From: Calonectria ilicicola
Taxonomy: Eukaryota > Ascomycota > Sordariomycetes > Hypocreales > Nectriaceae
NCBI GenBank assembly: GCA_020809705.1
Contig: CP085834.1
Coordinates: forward strand, 1,364,001-1,428,000
Reading direction: 5' to 3'
Length of the DNA: 64,000 nt
A program made the translations under genes and the position numbers. The number at the start of each line of letters is the position of its first letter. Position 1 is the stretch's first letter. The notes under the pieces were generated by a model. The model worked only from the letters and a program-made list of their open reading frames with translations. It was not told where the DNA came from and did not search any database. Shown here piece after piece: positions 47,601 through 57,568 of the stretch.

Positions 47601-48807
47601 CCATGAGCGAAAGGGACTGTGATAATTCGCCATAGTCAAGCTTGTTGATGCAGCAGGTGTCGGACCAGATGTAACGGGCACCCTGGTTCGGGAACACCCT
47701 TGTTTTGAATATCTTCCGTGCTTCCTCCATCGACCGAATCAGTTTAATGGCCGACTTCCACCTTTGCAAGCGCCTCGTCATTTCATCCACAGCATCACCC
47801 AGGCGCCCGTTCTGACTGAAAAATTCTGCCTCATTCTGGAACTTGACCTGTTTGGCATTTGCTGCCTCTAGCTGCTTCTGCGCAGCTTCATATTCTTCAT
47901 TGGCCTTCTCAGTCATACTGAAACCAGAGTCGCTACGATCCATAGCTCTCTCTGTCGACTTAAGATCATTGCCGTTGGAGGAGACCTCAGGAACAACTCC
48001 AGTCTCTGTCTCGTCCGTGTTTTCACGGGTGTCTTCATGGATCTGGTTGATGATTTGTGCAAACATTTCCTTTTCTATTCGGCAGCGCTCGAGCTTTGAC
48101 TTTTTGGCGTCCAGGCTTTGCCGGGCCCAGTTGATTGCCGACTTGGCATCATTTATCGTTGTGAGTTGGTCAATAAGAGTGCCAACAGTTGTGTCATCAG
48201 ACTTATTTCCAAGAAGAGCAATAATCACTTGTTCTTGTTCGAGAATGTCGTATATGCATTGCTTGAAGACAAGATGAATGTCGTCATCGTAGCCCGCTAA
48301 ACGGTTTGGGTCTATACCAGCAATATGCGAGCATCTCTCCAGAAGCACTTGGATGTCGTTTCCTACAAATTTTTGACACTCGTCCACCCAGGTTTTCCTA
48401 TTCCTAGAAAGATCCAGATGCTTCTCTCTAGCCCGTTTGATGTGAGCCAAAGTAATTTCATCTCCCTTCCAACGATGCGACAACATGCAGTAAGAATCCA
48501 TCGGACTCGTATTCCAAGAGTCCACAATATTTCCCGTTTTAAGGTCAATCAAACGCATCGGGCGCTGTGCCCCCTCTATGTCGGAACTCTCGAGAAAGTC
48601 GATGTCCTGTAATCCGCTGAACGTATACGTTCTGGGCTCGACAAATGTCGGCCTGAAGTCTGGGGTGAACCATAAGTTCAAGACGGTGCGAAGTTTTTCT
48701 GGGCTGCTGTTTATTTCCTCAAAGAGTTGCTTGAGCCTCTCTGGAGTAAGGTCTGCATAAGTGCTCAGGTCTGTGACCTTTGCTATCTTCTCTGTGACCT
48801 TGTCCAT
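44638..48807 (-). CDS. Giant HET-type protein with HET motifs split by a coiled-coil insert
   Basis: Intron-less gene of 1389 residues. HET block 1 is SYCMLSHRWKGDE (105-117, after MRLIDLKTG). The next blocks, ARYIWSDTCCINK (377-389) and GDWYANAEFCLVHLD (403-417), follow about 250 residues later rather than the usual 50-70; WANRAWTLQELVMSKMAFF comes after them. The insert (about 125-370) is highly charged with predicted coiled coils (LDAKKSKLERCRIEKEMF; EEYEAAQKQLEAANAKQ) around a Ser/Thr/Glu-rich linker. The C-terminal half holds a Pro/Ser-rich region near 870-945 and a conserved-looking block (GWCTLSTGFASVAVNFACEK). Other fungal HET proteins of the Tol type are also large, but I cannot name an orthologue. 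The role is inferred as incompatibility or death signalling. It is a neighbour of a modin-like gene on the opposite strand. Confidence 0.85.
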   Translation of the reverse strand: MDKVTEKIAKVTDLSTYADLTPERLKQLFEEINSSPEKLRTVLNLWFTPDFRPTFVEPRTYTFSGLQDIDFLESSDIEGAQRPMRLIDLKTGNIVDSWNTSPMDSYCMLSHRWKGDEITLAHIKRAREKHLDLSRNRKTWVDECQKFVGNDIQVLLERCSHIAGIDPNRLAGYDDDIHLVFKQCIYDILEQEQVIIALLGNKSDDTTVGTLIDQLTTINDAKSAINWARQSLDAKKSKLERCRIEKEMFAQIINQIHEDTRENTDETETGVVPEVSSNGNDLKSTERAMDRSDSGFSMTEKANEEYEAAQKQLEAANAKQVKFQNEAEFFSQNGRLGDAVDEMTRRLQRWKSAIKLIRSMEEARKIFKTRVFPNQGARYIWSDTCCINKLDYGELSQSLSLMGDWYANAEFCLVHLDTNFRVADAVDHWNQFKDEKKSDSSAQVANILSFNEINGSKPEWANRAWTLQELVMSKMAFFVNSEWEALSRPVESLGYVYALIPFIQMYTHGDVSNTHSKLLEHACSKNGNGSTIKLSDVIELPLGDDQIEVVNRSDTDQLASGRIKEAVRLVYILHDLGFKFPPNLTTETAISEMSQSVYLAASGLARGQNEGATERGRQAFEVLKDKYINATDSGAKLSLEEEVQEVINLLLACLVAETKDLVVSDREFIAKFGEVNQLDTWKRGSERSGFPAQQVLQLSCRRKATVPVDHVYSLMGILGVRFQSFHAEGYPKALSRLLDEVIIARNDVSVFNWTGVEMGSPIRGRSLYPSSHTAYGNDEDRGRRYNILIAAETQKKRNDVMATYHGIISLLQNAIDCVKAKGRKNIPLAWVRDISTFIRNSTFDALSPDLEGIGKVLVYIKDHCVQLDPPPEEVPQVEAAANTVPDEKASYFNLKPSLPSISMPSITKPKIPSFGKGIGKPSFGRQHSEPQQQTETIKPMPQEQNSPPPAPKVPEWMSLDSDVRSYLRSLDVKNEDQSSDRPELPSRIRDLQFKGYESQDVATNIGDSENNIAMKDLICPNPIIVNNAGVEGIFDIQRIVVTMINREKLHRQVARAASSKQKISGWCTLSTGFASVAVNFACEKHMLEKQLEVSEAVEDRVIRDDRANKVHRDFGIQKAMGLGQGNGAVGENESATGGEMDGKTDKKNTKEEQAIVRIIEFIQEPQLQLVAGEWVLARFSGVPGAKWFLCNLELGSTHQFYGHRIATTEINFANSSVEPGLVNAWQTYMGRKKRKMCQILDTYVRGLESAAKRQERLGTIMDAGNQSLEKVKSIGTPSPSMLKLPFSESEKEVKSVTEDDSEDEEEAGNDLFDEVLDQGKRAAMALGEYTVLAAYEKISQLHAAHLDKHLAISVLKKTPKSLQTAVESVDENKGFLPAMFHSSRRVHMF

Positions 48808-49701
48808 ATCGGTAGCTTCTGATAGAGCAATCTAATCCCAAAGGTCAATGTGCCTGAAAGCTACTGAGAGGTATCAGCTGTGGCAGTGACGAGGAGCAGA
48901 ACGGATTGTCAGTCGATTGATCGAACGATGTGTGCTTGCTTGCAGTCAGATCAATCAGTCCCCAGGGCAAACCCGAAGATTGTAAATTACCCCACGCAGC
49001 ATGCGTCGTCAGCACCTTGCAATGAGAATGGTCTACCGTATTTCAGCTACTCATAATGATCATGAGTGATTTAGGATCAATTGGATGCTGACAGCGTCGA
49101 TGTTTTAGATATGGCAGGCATTCATTGGGTAGAAAAATGTGAAATATGACTTTGGTGCCACATTTTGAACATCTCAGTGATGATACGTCCAGACCGACCC
49201 TTGATTGATTGGTGATCAGCGATGTGAAATGCAAAGAGTCGGATATATCGGAAAGTCAAACTGTGTAGAAAAAGAATGAAGCCATACAGAGCCATTCATT
49301 TTACAAGGTAGCAATCAATAGCTTAAGCCACGGGACCTCGGTAGCAAGAGATGGCGTAAACTAAGGGCATTTCGAGTAATGGATGCACACAGTGGCGTAG
49401 CTGAAATGCGCGGTTGACAATTTGGATAGCTTATCAGGGCTTCGCGCCAATAGCGACCGTTACATCGTGCGCGAGCTATCCCCGCGGTCGTTGGCACTAC
49501 TAACCGAAAGCTAAACCACATAACGCCGATCAGCAGCTGAAAAAGGCTTACGTTGGAGGCTTCATGGGGCGGCTGATTGGCTTTTTTCCATCTCTTGATT
49601 GGACATGCAATTCTAGCCAGTGCATTGCAGTAGTGATTGATCAGGCATCTCACTCCATCACCATATTCAATAGAGACTCTCGTTTTACATCCAACTTGAG
49701 A
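48808..49701. other. Intergenic
   Basis: About 900 bp lies between the giant HET gene and the orphan gene. It holds no recognisable gene. An in-frame upstream ATG at 49564 could extend the orphan gene by 46 codons. Confidence 0.5.
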
Positions 49702-50626
49702 ATGGCCTCCTATCACCGAGTACTTGATACCTTTGGCAGATCAGTGGACCAAAAAAGTGTTGAATGTGATTAGTACGTGTATTGAGAGCCGGTCTTACAG
49801 GATTTCATACTGATCTCAAACCAGTGATATTCATCCCTGGGATGTGTTGGTAGATGGGTCCCGCTGGGACGGCAAAATTCGTCTTATGGGCTTCGTTGAT
49901 GTCTTTTTCTTGATTTCTTATTCAGGAGAATCTCGATTTGAAAAGGGCATAATTATCTACAGTAAGCTTTCGTGATTATGCATCAATTATTATGGAATTT
50001 AACGAGATACAGAGGATGACAATGTGATCCGAAACCTGCTACGGGATGCCAACGCGACGGCCAAAAGTCTAGACCTGCAAGTCGTCAATGAAGACGAAGT
50101 GGAAGCGGCAAGGGTTAAAGGTCGAGGTATGTGCCATCCAATATGCTGTGGATTCAGCGGCCGTGTTAACAACAACCGCATCGCAGAACCTGTTCTGGAA
50201 AAGTACTTCAAGTTTCAGAGCATCAAGGGTGGTCTTGACTATACCATTACAAGTCTTGGCCATGAGGTGGGGGTCAAAACACGATATGATCAAACAAAAC
50301 TAAGTAAATATGAAATCAAAATTCGCAAAGGGCGAGATTTCACCATGAAGCGTGAGCATTACTCCAGCATTCGCAGACATGAACCGGTAATCAACTCAAC
50401 TATTCGTCCAGGGAGAATCCGTCGTGGGGTTTGTCAACATGACCTGTTTGACTTGATGCACGATGCCGTTCGTATGGGCATCATCACCCAAGCCGAATTA
50501 ATCGGGTATATCATAGGGAAGACAATTGGTGGCTCGACGATGGAAGATGTGGGTTCGAAATATTTGGGCGCCCTGACTGGTGCGAAGAATTCAAAGAACC
50601 TAGCGCTAGCAGCAGACAGATCTTAG
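49702..50626 (+). CDS. Orphan protein of unknown function
   Basis: Three exons, 49702-49772, 49825-49961 and 50013-50626, with good splice ends and kept phase, give 273 residues. I do not recognise the family. What can be seen: a soluble, mixed-charge protein with HPWDVLVDGSRWDGKIRL near the start, a hydrophobic strand (VDVFFLISYSG), a Cys-rich spot (GMCHPICCGFSG), a basic region (KLSKYEIKIRKGRDF; RRHEPVINSTIRPGRIRRG), and a helical C-terminus (LFDLMHDAVRMGIITQAELIGYIIG). There is no signal peptide or TM segment. It lies between a HET gene and a modin-like gene. The start is uncertain: an in-frame ATG at 49564 would add 46 residues. Confidence 0.6.
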
Positions 50627-51674
50627 AGAAGTGAAATATTATTGATTATAAGTGATTTTATTTGAGAAATAGAATCAGAGCTATTTCACATCTATCTTGA
50701 CCAAGTTCAACCATGAGCACAGTTGAGGCCGTGCCTAGACAGTGACCACCCACCACTTTCTCCTATGAGTGTCGACAGGCTTGTGCATATCTGCAAGCAC
50801 GAAATAAATCGGGGAGGGAAAAAAAAAGCAACCCAAATTAATTAAAATTTCTACCATTACACAACATGCAGAGAGATATCAATTGTGGTGCGCGTCGCTG
50901 ATACTAGATTCCCCTTCCCCACCACTGAAAAAAAGAAGGCTAATTACCCTACACCCCCAAAGCCAAATTGGTAGTATGGTCCTTCATTCTGAACGATCAA
51001 ATAAGGTTGGGCTAATTTACGATGGACCAAATCGGGGCTCATCAGCTCAGCCACAAAGCGCAGCTGCTGCTCAAGCTGTGGAAAGTCCCGAAAAGTGTGT
51101 GTGGTGACCAACGCCAGTCAGCCATGGGGGGTTGGGCCATGGGCGCTTCCAGTTAGGTTGCGATTGGTGGCGCGCCCTAGAGGGCCTAGTCTTACTTTAG
51201 CGTCTGGCTGGGGAAATGGCCTCGAGGTCGAGTGGAAAAAAAGTAAGCACAGTGACGTGTTTTTCTCCTGGAGCGGATGCGGCAGTTGAAAAAACGGCTG
51301 AACGGGTTGCGCTGTGCCTTGGCTGCAATAGCGGTGGAGCCAGCGACTGGTATGTGTGTCGCAGCCGTTGAACCACAGGCTATTCAACAGGAGGCTAACC
51401 AACTCCAAAGAGCCCCAGCGCTTAGATACATTACATTAATAAATATAAATATATTTCCACGGCTTCTCTTCCCGGCTGCCTGTTGACCCCAGTAATTCAG
51501 CCGTTCACGTGACATCATCCCTGGACCCCCTTGTTTTAGTAGGATTCTGAGCCAGTAGCCTGATGGGGCCAACGTCTCGAATTTCTGCTTCAACCAACAT
51601 CACCAAAACAACAACGTGTTTTGAAGGAAGCGCGTCGTAATTAACAATCTGAATAACCAAGCCAGAGCGTCACG
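50627..51674. other. Intergenic upstream of the modin-like gene
   Basis: One kilobase with GC-rich patches near 51000-51380 and CT-rich leader sequence near 51590-51660. No coding feature has support on either strand. Confidence 0.5.
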
Positions 51675-53635
51675 ATGTCGTCGGATGACAACATCGAGCT
51701 GATCATTGCCATTGTGGCATTGATCATCTCGGTGCTGGCCTTTGTCATCTCCATGATGCAGGCGCTGCAGCAGTACTTTGCCTCAGCAACGGGCTTCTCG
51801 TCGTGCAGCGACGCAGTCATAGGGAAATGGTCCCAATTTGCGCGGCGTCAGATGCGCTGGTCCGAGTTTCGCTTCGAGGTGCAATTCGAGGTTCCCGTCA
51901 TCTTTGTCGCTAGACCGTCCAATACACGAGGCCCACTGGGCGATGACAAGGATGTGGTCGAAGCCGGCCGCAAAATCGTCAAATTAGACGGCAGCGACAG
52001 CAACTTTCAGTACACTTCCAGCATCCAGGAATTCGACGAGCAGTTTAGAAAGAGCAAGCAGCAACTGGTCCACACCGCAGACAACGAGAAGGCAACTTGG
52101 TACGAACTTTTAATGGCCATTTGCCGCATGGAGAAGGAATCGCGCGCGTGGCAAGAAAAGAAGGCCTCAGAGTGGCAGAGCTCAGGTGGCCCTCCCAAGC
52201 ACTTCGGCCAGGATTCACCAAAGGGTTCTGCTACCTCAAGCGATGGCGTGTCAACAGCAAACCACTCATTGCTTGTGTGTATGCAGAGGAAGCGACGCAC
52301 CTGGGATAGCATGCCTGAAGGTCTCGGAAAGCCGTACGCAACCACCACCATTTCGCACATTGTAGAAATCGCCGCCATGTTGGGAATTCATTGGAAAAAG
52401 TTCGATCTCGACAACGACCAGTACCGCGCTCAAGGCAATGGTTTCGTTCTCTACGGCTCGTACATGGATAACCTTGGAATTACTTTTACTTTCCGCAAAC
52501 AGGGGCCAACCTGGTTCGAAAAGAACCGCATTATTCCCGACTACAACGTCAAAAAGTTCTGCTTCGGAATCGCACCTACCATTTTTGATCGCGAGAAGCT
52601 GGTCTTGGCCGACGAGCCCAAGGATTTGGGCAGTCTGCAACTGGGAAGTTTGGCCGAGATTGCTCAGACATTGACAGTGTTTGGCTGTGATCTCAAAACC
52701 GTAAACCACTTCCGTCAGAATCTTGACAACGCCCGTCACAGTCATCTATTCCCCAGTAAGTTACTTGTCTTTGATCTTCAAATGTGTGATAAAAATCTGA
52801 TTCCAGTCTAGTTCCGTTCGAATTGCTGGGCATGGTCGGCGAGATGGTCCACGTCAAGGATACCGTCTTCCGCATGCTTCCCAACCCCACCGTTTTCTAC
52901 TGGGATCCCAGCACATTCTCGCTGCCCACACTTGTGCTTGAGTTCAACAGCATTCTAAGAGGTCTCAAGGATGGCGAATTGAAAGACAGCAAGCAGATTC
53001 AAAGAATCATGGATTGGGTTGACAACAACAAGCCCTCACTCGTACGAGCATCAACATCGACACTAGATGACGTTAGTGAGGATATCAATGGAGCGAAGCT
53101 AATCAATGAGCTCAACCGCCTGCGTCACGGGATCGAGATATGCGATAATCACCTCCAAGAGGCCAGCTTGATGGTCCGAAAAGTCGTGCGCGTGCACCTT
53201 CAAGAGATTCTCAGCCTCCTCAACCCCAAGACCGAGGCCAACGATGGAACCAAGACAGAGGACGAGAAGAAAACCGATGAAGAGGGTCGAATTACCGTGC
53301 AGCATATTGATTCAGCATTTTCGGGCGATAAAGAAAGCTTGTTGGTTGAAATGTACACCAACGTGGTAAGAAAGAATGTTGTTCGTATCGTTTGTGAGCA
53401 GGACGCCATCAGCAAGCAGAGACGCGCCAAGCGAGCCACAACGAACAATGGCGAAGCAACAGAAGCCAGAACCAAGCCCACTGAAGAGGTCACACCGCTA
53501 CAGGTCAACGAAACATGGTGCACGCTCGTGTTTCGCATGTTGTGCTGGCTGCAGCTCCATGACTTTCACAAGATGGATATCCAGGTCAGCAAAAGCGATG
53601 CTTACGCGAGCAGAATACCAGTGCATATTGTTTGA
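51675..53635 (+). CDS. Modin-like membrane-anchored fungal protein
   Basis: Two exons, 51675-52755 and 52812-53635, giving 634 residues. An N-terminal TM helix (IELIIAIVALIISVLAFVI) is followed by MQALQQYFASATGFSSC and RQMRWSEFRFEVQFEVPVIF, phrases I associate with fungal proteins annotated as modin; that name is from memory and not checked. Later blocks include HIVEIAAMLGIHWKKFD, GSYMDNLGITFTFRKQG and, across the intron, LFPIPFELLGMVGEM. The acceptor is TCTAG at 52807-52811; the earlier CAG would put a stop in frame. The C-terminal part has a charged Lys/Glu/Thr-rich linker (about 53240-53500). No catalytic motif is visible. Function is unknown; modin-type genes often sit near incompatibility genes, which fits the HET neighbour. 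Confidence 0.75.
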
Positions 53636-53842
53636 GCCGTGGGGATATGAATTAATGAGGCCTTTATTTTGGGATACCAGGTAGTCAATATCTTATGATA
53701 GTTTGCAGTGTATTGGTTTAGATGTAGGTAATGTCAATCATGATGAAGCCAACTAGGATGTGTTTCAATATCGTTCCATCTTTTTGCTTGATTGATGGGT
53801 GGGTGGGTCACTCCATTTGCCAAGGCCAAAAAAAAAGGGTCC

Positions 53843-53850
53843 AAAAAAAA
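53843..53850 (-). terminator. RNA polymerase III T-run terminator
   Basis: Eight A on the plus strand give a run of T directly after the tRNA 3' end on the minus strand, a standard Pol III stop. Confidence 0.75.
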
Positions 53851-53943
53851 CGACACCTGCAGGATTCGAACCTGCGCGTGCGAACACAATGCCTTGATAT
53901 GCGTTATAGCAGGGCATCGCCTTAACCACTCGGCCAAAGTGTC
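53851..53943 (-). tRNA. tRNA-Ser (anticodon GCU) with a 12-nt intron
   Basis: The strand folds as a class II tRNA. The acceptor GACACTT pairs with AGGTGTC (one G-T pair), the D arm has GCC/GGC, and the anticodon stem is ATGCC/GGCAT. The T arm is GCAGG-TTCGAAT-CCTGC, the variable arm is long, and G is the discriminator. The anticodon GCT is at 53908-53910. The loop is 19 nt, so a 12-nt intron (53895-53906) sits one base after the anticodon, the canonical place. It should decode AGC and AGU serine codons. Confidence 0.92.
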
Positions 53944-54636
53944 TGATAGTTTAATGAAATCTTGGTAACACTAAAGCCATATTTATATCAATGATGGAGT
54001 GTAGAAATGTTTAATCACATTATCAGACAGCTGGGCCAGCAAATCCTCCATTCGATGGAATACACAACTCTTTGACTAAATCAACAAACATATTCTAGTG
54101 ATTGTACCTGTATATAGCGGTAATTGGGGTTGCATACTCTGCAATACGAGTGCGACTAGCGTATTCAACTTGGGACCTTGCTTGACGTCTTGACCGTTTG
54201 CTGTTGTCCTTTTTACAGAATCGCATGCTCAGTATAAAAAATTCTCTCGTGATATCTATATTTCTGCATTGAATGTATAAAAAAACTCAATCTTAATCCG
54301 CTGACATTTGGAATCTGTTCTGGCATTGTCTTATCAGACTCACTCCTTGTGAGAACACTTCCGTTAGCCAGTTTTAGGGGCTAAATGCAACCTTGCGCAA
54401 AATTCAAGTTTCGCATTAAATCTTATTGCAACCTGAATCTGCAAAGCTGAATACTTCTTTTCGCTGGAAATGCCGGAATCGTCGATTCAGATCAGCTCTG
54501 ACCTGATCGCGCCCAGCAACGAGAAGCAGCTATCGCATAATGATTATACGTGTAGAGATTTCCGTTAATTTAGCTACCGCACGTTTCAAAGTCGGTATGG
54601 CCAATGAATTAAAAATAGAGTAGTTGATTTTTGTTT
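53944..54636. other. Intergenic
   Basis: About 690 bp of AT-rich sequence lies between the tRNA promoter side and the 3' end of the Fig1-like gene. No further gene is seen. Confidence 0.6.
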
Positions 54637-55874
54637 TTAGACTAATTTGGATAAAATAGCCAGAACAACAACCATTGTAAGCAATCCTAGGAAAGCGATT
54701 GCGTAGAAGAAAACGCTTAACCAACTAAGCGCTGTTACTACAACCCCGAACTTCACCTCTACGGCATCGTACCTCAAGCCTTCTACCGCAATTGCAACGG
54801 AAGCGACAGTAATGTGATGCCATGCAACAGATATGAACAAGAGAATGGCGCCCGATCCACTGGCAACCACGCCTATATGTGACATCGTGTGACCAGGAAA
54901 AGGCCTGATGCCGCGCACGCTGTTTGTCGTCAAGTCTTCATCTTCGTACCAGCTGGGAAATGTGCCTATGATAGCTATCGTGCAGACGGCAAGAATTAAG
55001 CAGATAATTCTGAAGAATAAAGAAATAACTCAATGTCAGATTGATTTGATCGTTGAGGATTGCTAAGTAATGGCGATATGGTTTTGAGAACTCACATTAG
55101 CCCGCACGTCACTGTCTGCGTGCGAAAATCATGGCCGATTTGTATCAATCCCAAGGGATCAAAAACGTCGACTGTTGGCATTTTGGAGCCCTTGATTCCA
55201 CATTGCCAGCCTATTTGCTCCAACTTCACACACATGCTCAGGTATCCAGCCTGTACTGCTTCCACACGCGTGATGTCGGTCGACCTTTCTGTCCAGTTAA
55301 ACATGACGTCTTGGATAGCCTCATTTATGAGCATCTCGCTAGTGATATAGCCTGGACGATTTTGGCGGTAAGAAAAAGACACAAGATGTAGTTTTTGGAT
55401 GCCACCAGTTGTGGTGCAACCTGCGACGACAATGGCTAAAATATGTCAGAAGTATAGGAAAGAGTCGTTGCAATCACATACACATGAATAGAATAGGCAC
55501 ATATAAAAATATCATGAGCACATGGTGGTACCCAAGAAACGGGATGTACCTATACCAGCCAATTTTAGAGATAATTCTGTATGCTGTAAGCGAATAGTAA
55601 GTTTAGATGGAAAAGACACCGAAGGGTATCGAGAGTGAAACCTACAGTCGGCATCTGTTGTTCTTGTTCCATTAGTTGTTCGCGTGCGGTCGCTGAAATG
55701 AATACTATCCCTTATCTCAGCGCTGCTGGTGCTCCTTATTCTTTCATTCCTGGATGTAGAGTTTTCCAGGTTAACAGCTGGAATGTGTGCTGAAGGAAAA
55801 GTTCGTAACTCGTGAGAAGATCCATGGCTGGCCGGACGGGAGCCTGAGTAGTTACCAGCGTCGGGTCCAGACAT
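54637..55874 (-). CDS. Fig1-like membrane protein (Ca2+ regulator type), copy A
   Basis: Exons 55642-55874, 55482-55576, 55096-55435 and 54637-55009 give 346 residues. A Ser/Thr/Arg-rich N-terminal tail of about 78 residues is followed by TM1 (VLMIFLYVPILFMSIVVAG) running into GCTTTGGIQKLHLVSFSY. The Fig1-type motif is VQAGYLSMCVKLEQIGWQC, and three more hydrophobic helices lie near the C-terminus. Fig1 proteins act in the plasma membrane in Ca2+ influx and cell fusion during mating. An alternative start at 55672, with acceptor TACAG, would give a 281-residue form without the tail; I prefer the long form because its ATG has an A at -3 and copy B has a similar Ser-rich tail. It is divergent from copy B across 305 bp. 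Confidence 0.75.
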
Positions 55875-56179
55875 TTTCCAAGGAGACTTAGGGACAAGAT
55901 CAAACAAAGACTTCTCCGCCTTTTCCACACAACAATTATATCGCTCACCTAAGATGAACAGCGTGGAAGCGAAAATCAACCTAACATCCCTATTGGGCAC
56001 CATCGGCAATCACGTGTCCAGACCCGCTTGCTTCATCATCAAAATAATCACGAGGGGTCATGAGGGGTCATGAGACAAACATCAACCATATCGCGGGGCA
56101 ACCGCTTGCTAGAAAGAACTCAATCGTTTAATCACTTGAATCAATTCTTCCAAGACCTTCACTGCAGGCGATATTAGAC
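55875..56179. other. Shared promoter of the two Fig1-like genes
   Basis: This is 305 bp between divergent starts. A direct GAGGGGTCAT repeat occurs at about 56053-56072. No other element is recognised. Confidence 0.5.
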
Positions 56180-57515
56180 ATGGCGGCATCATCGAGAAGT
56201 CCATCTCACTCAACAAATTCACGTAAATTCACCATAACTATTAGATCATATCGCATCGACTAACGTCCGGAAGAATCAAATGGATATACGGAGTCTAGAT
56301 TTCGGTTTCTATTCGATCATGCATCCAAAATCAATATTTTAGAAGAAATTTCGTTTCTTTTTTGTCTTGCACCACTCAGTGAGTACTTTGTCGATGGCAG
56401 TGTTTGATGGGCTCTTCTCTGCCTTGGCCGGCTTGAGCATTAACATTCTAACCAGTTGTTCTTCTCACTGGTTGCACATCAATAGCATCTTTCTCCCGTA
56501 ACATTTATCTCTTATCACTATCCTATAGTACCAACACTCGCGCGTTACAGACATCTTCAGTTAACGAGACCCTTTATGGCGTGTTCGCCAGTTCATTAAA
56601 CGATACGTCAAAGTTCATCGAAGTCAGAGTTGCATATTTTGGCCTCTGCGCATTGACAAATGCAAGAAATTGGGTTTGCGACTCGGATTTCTTGAACCTA
56701 GCCCAATCACTTAGAACAAACAATCATACAGATCCTCTTAATTTATTATGGATAGGAGAAAGATTTCAATCCGAAGCTATCACTTCTACCTTTGTGTAAG
56801 TCTTACATCCTCATTAAGAAACATTTTCTCATTATCCAGGGTTCTTTCCATCATTCTTATCTTGGCCGTTACCATTTTAGGTATCATGTACCCTCCCTTC
56901 CGGGAGGGAGATTACGAAGAGCAAATAGCCAGATTGACGGGATTTGCGAGCCACTCGCTCAGAAACTCGACTAGAGCCTCATCATGGTCACTGGCCTGCT
57001 TGACAATATGCACCATAGCAGCTTTTACTGCCGCATTGTGGCAGCATTTAGCAAGCGCATCCACCGCGTTGTCCGAGGGTCTAGCCTTTGGGGCTGTCAA
57101 AAGTCATGCTGGTCCGGCTGCTCTGGCTCTAGGTTGGATCAGTTTCTTGCTCATTGCTACTAGTTTATTCTTGGTTCTCTTTGAATGGATGACCCACTCA
57201 GGCCTTGTCAACGGTTATGAATATTCACATGCTTCATCCGCGACCAATTCCAGAGTAAATGATGAACAGGGACAGCAGCCCATGCAGCTTCCTCAACAAT
57301 ATATCCCGAATACGACACCACAAGTGGAGGCGGCACTTAATAAACTTGTTCTTTACTTGGCTGGGATGCAACACATAACGCAGCCTTACTCTAGATATCA
57401 CGATATTACTATAAGGGAAGATCGAGAGAGGCGACGCACAAACCTGCCTCATGGCTATGCGGAGACAATATCAGATGAGGACCTAAGATCTATTCATAAT
57501 GACCTAGACCTCTAA
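56180..57515 (+). CDS. Fig1-like membrane protein (Ca2+ regulator type), copy B
   Basis: Exons 56180-56222, 56274-56378, 56456-56795 and 56840-57515 give 387 residues. The Ser-rich start (MAASSRSPSHSTNS) leads to TM1 (FLFCLAPLIVLLTG), then CTSIASFSRNIYLLSLSY and FIEVRVAYFGLC, the Fig1 signature, followed by three C-terminal TM helices (VLSIILILAVTILGIMYP; ACLTICTIAAFTAALW; ALALGWISFLLIATSLFLV). The cytosolic tail is hydrophilic and Gln-rich. The first intron uses a GGAAG acceptor directly after a GACTAAC branch site; it removes an in-frame TAA and keeps phase, so it is likely but not certain. Copies A and B differ a lot outside the motif, so the duplication is old. Confidence 0.75.
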
Positions 57516-57568
57516 TGACTTCTATGGGAATTAAAAATACATATTTGTAAAATTTTGTTCATTCTGAT

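Noticed and set aside
56394..56507. ATG at 56394 as the start of Fig1-like copy B
   Set aside because: Its frame gives a poor match; the frame giving GCTSIASFSRNIYLLSLSY with exact splice phase fits the family much better.
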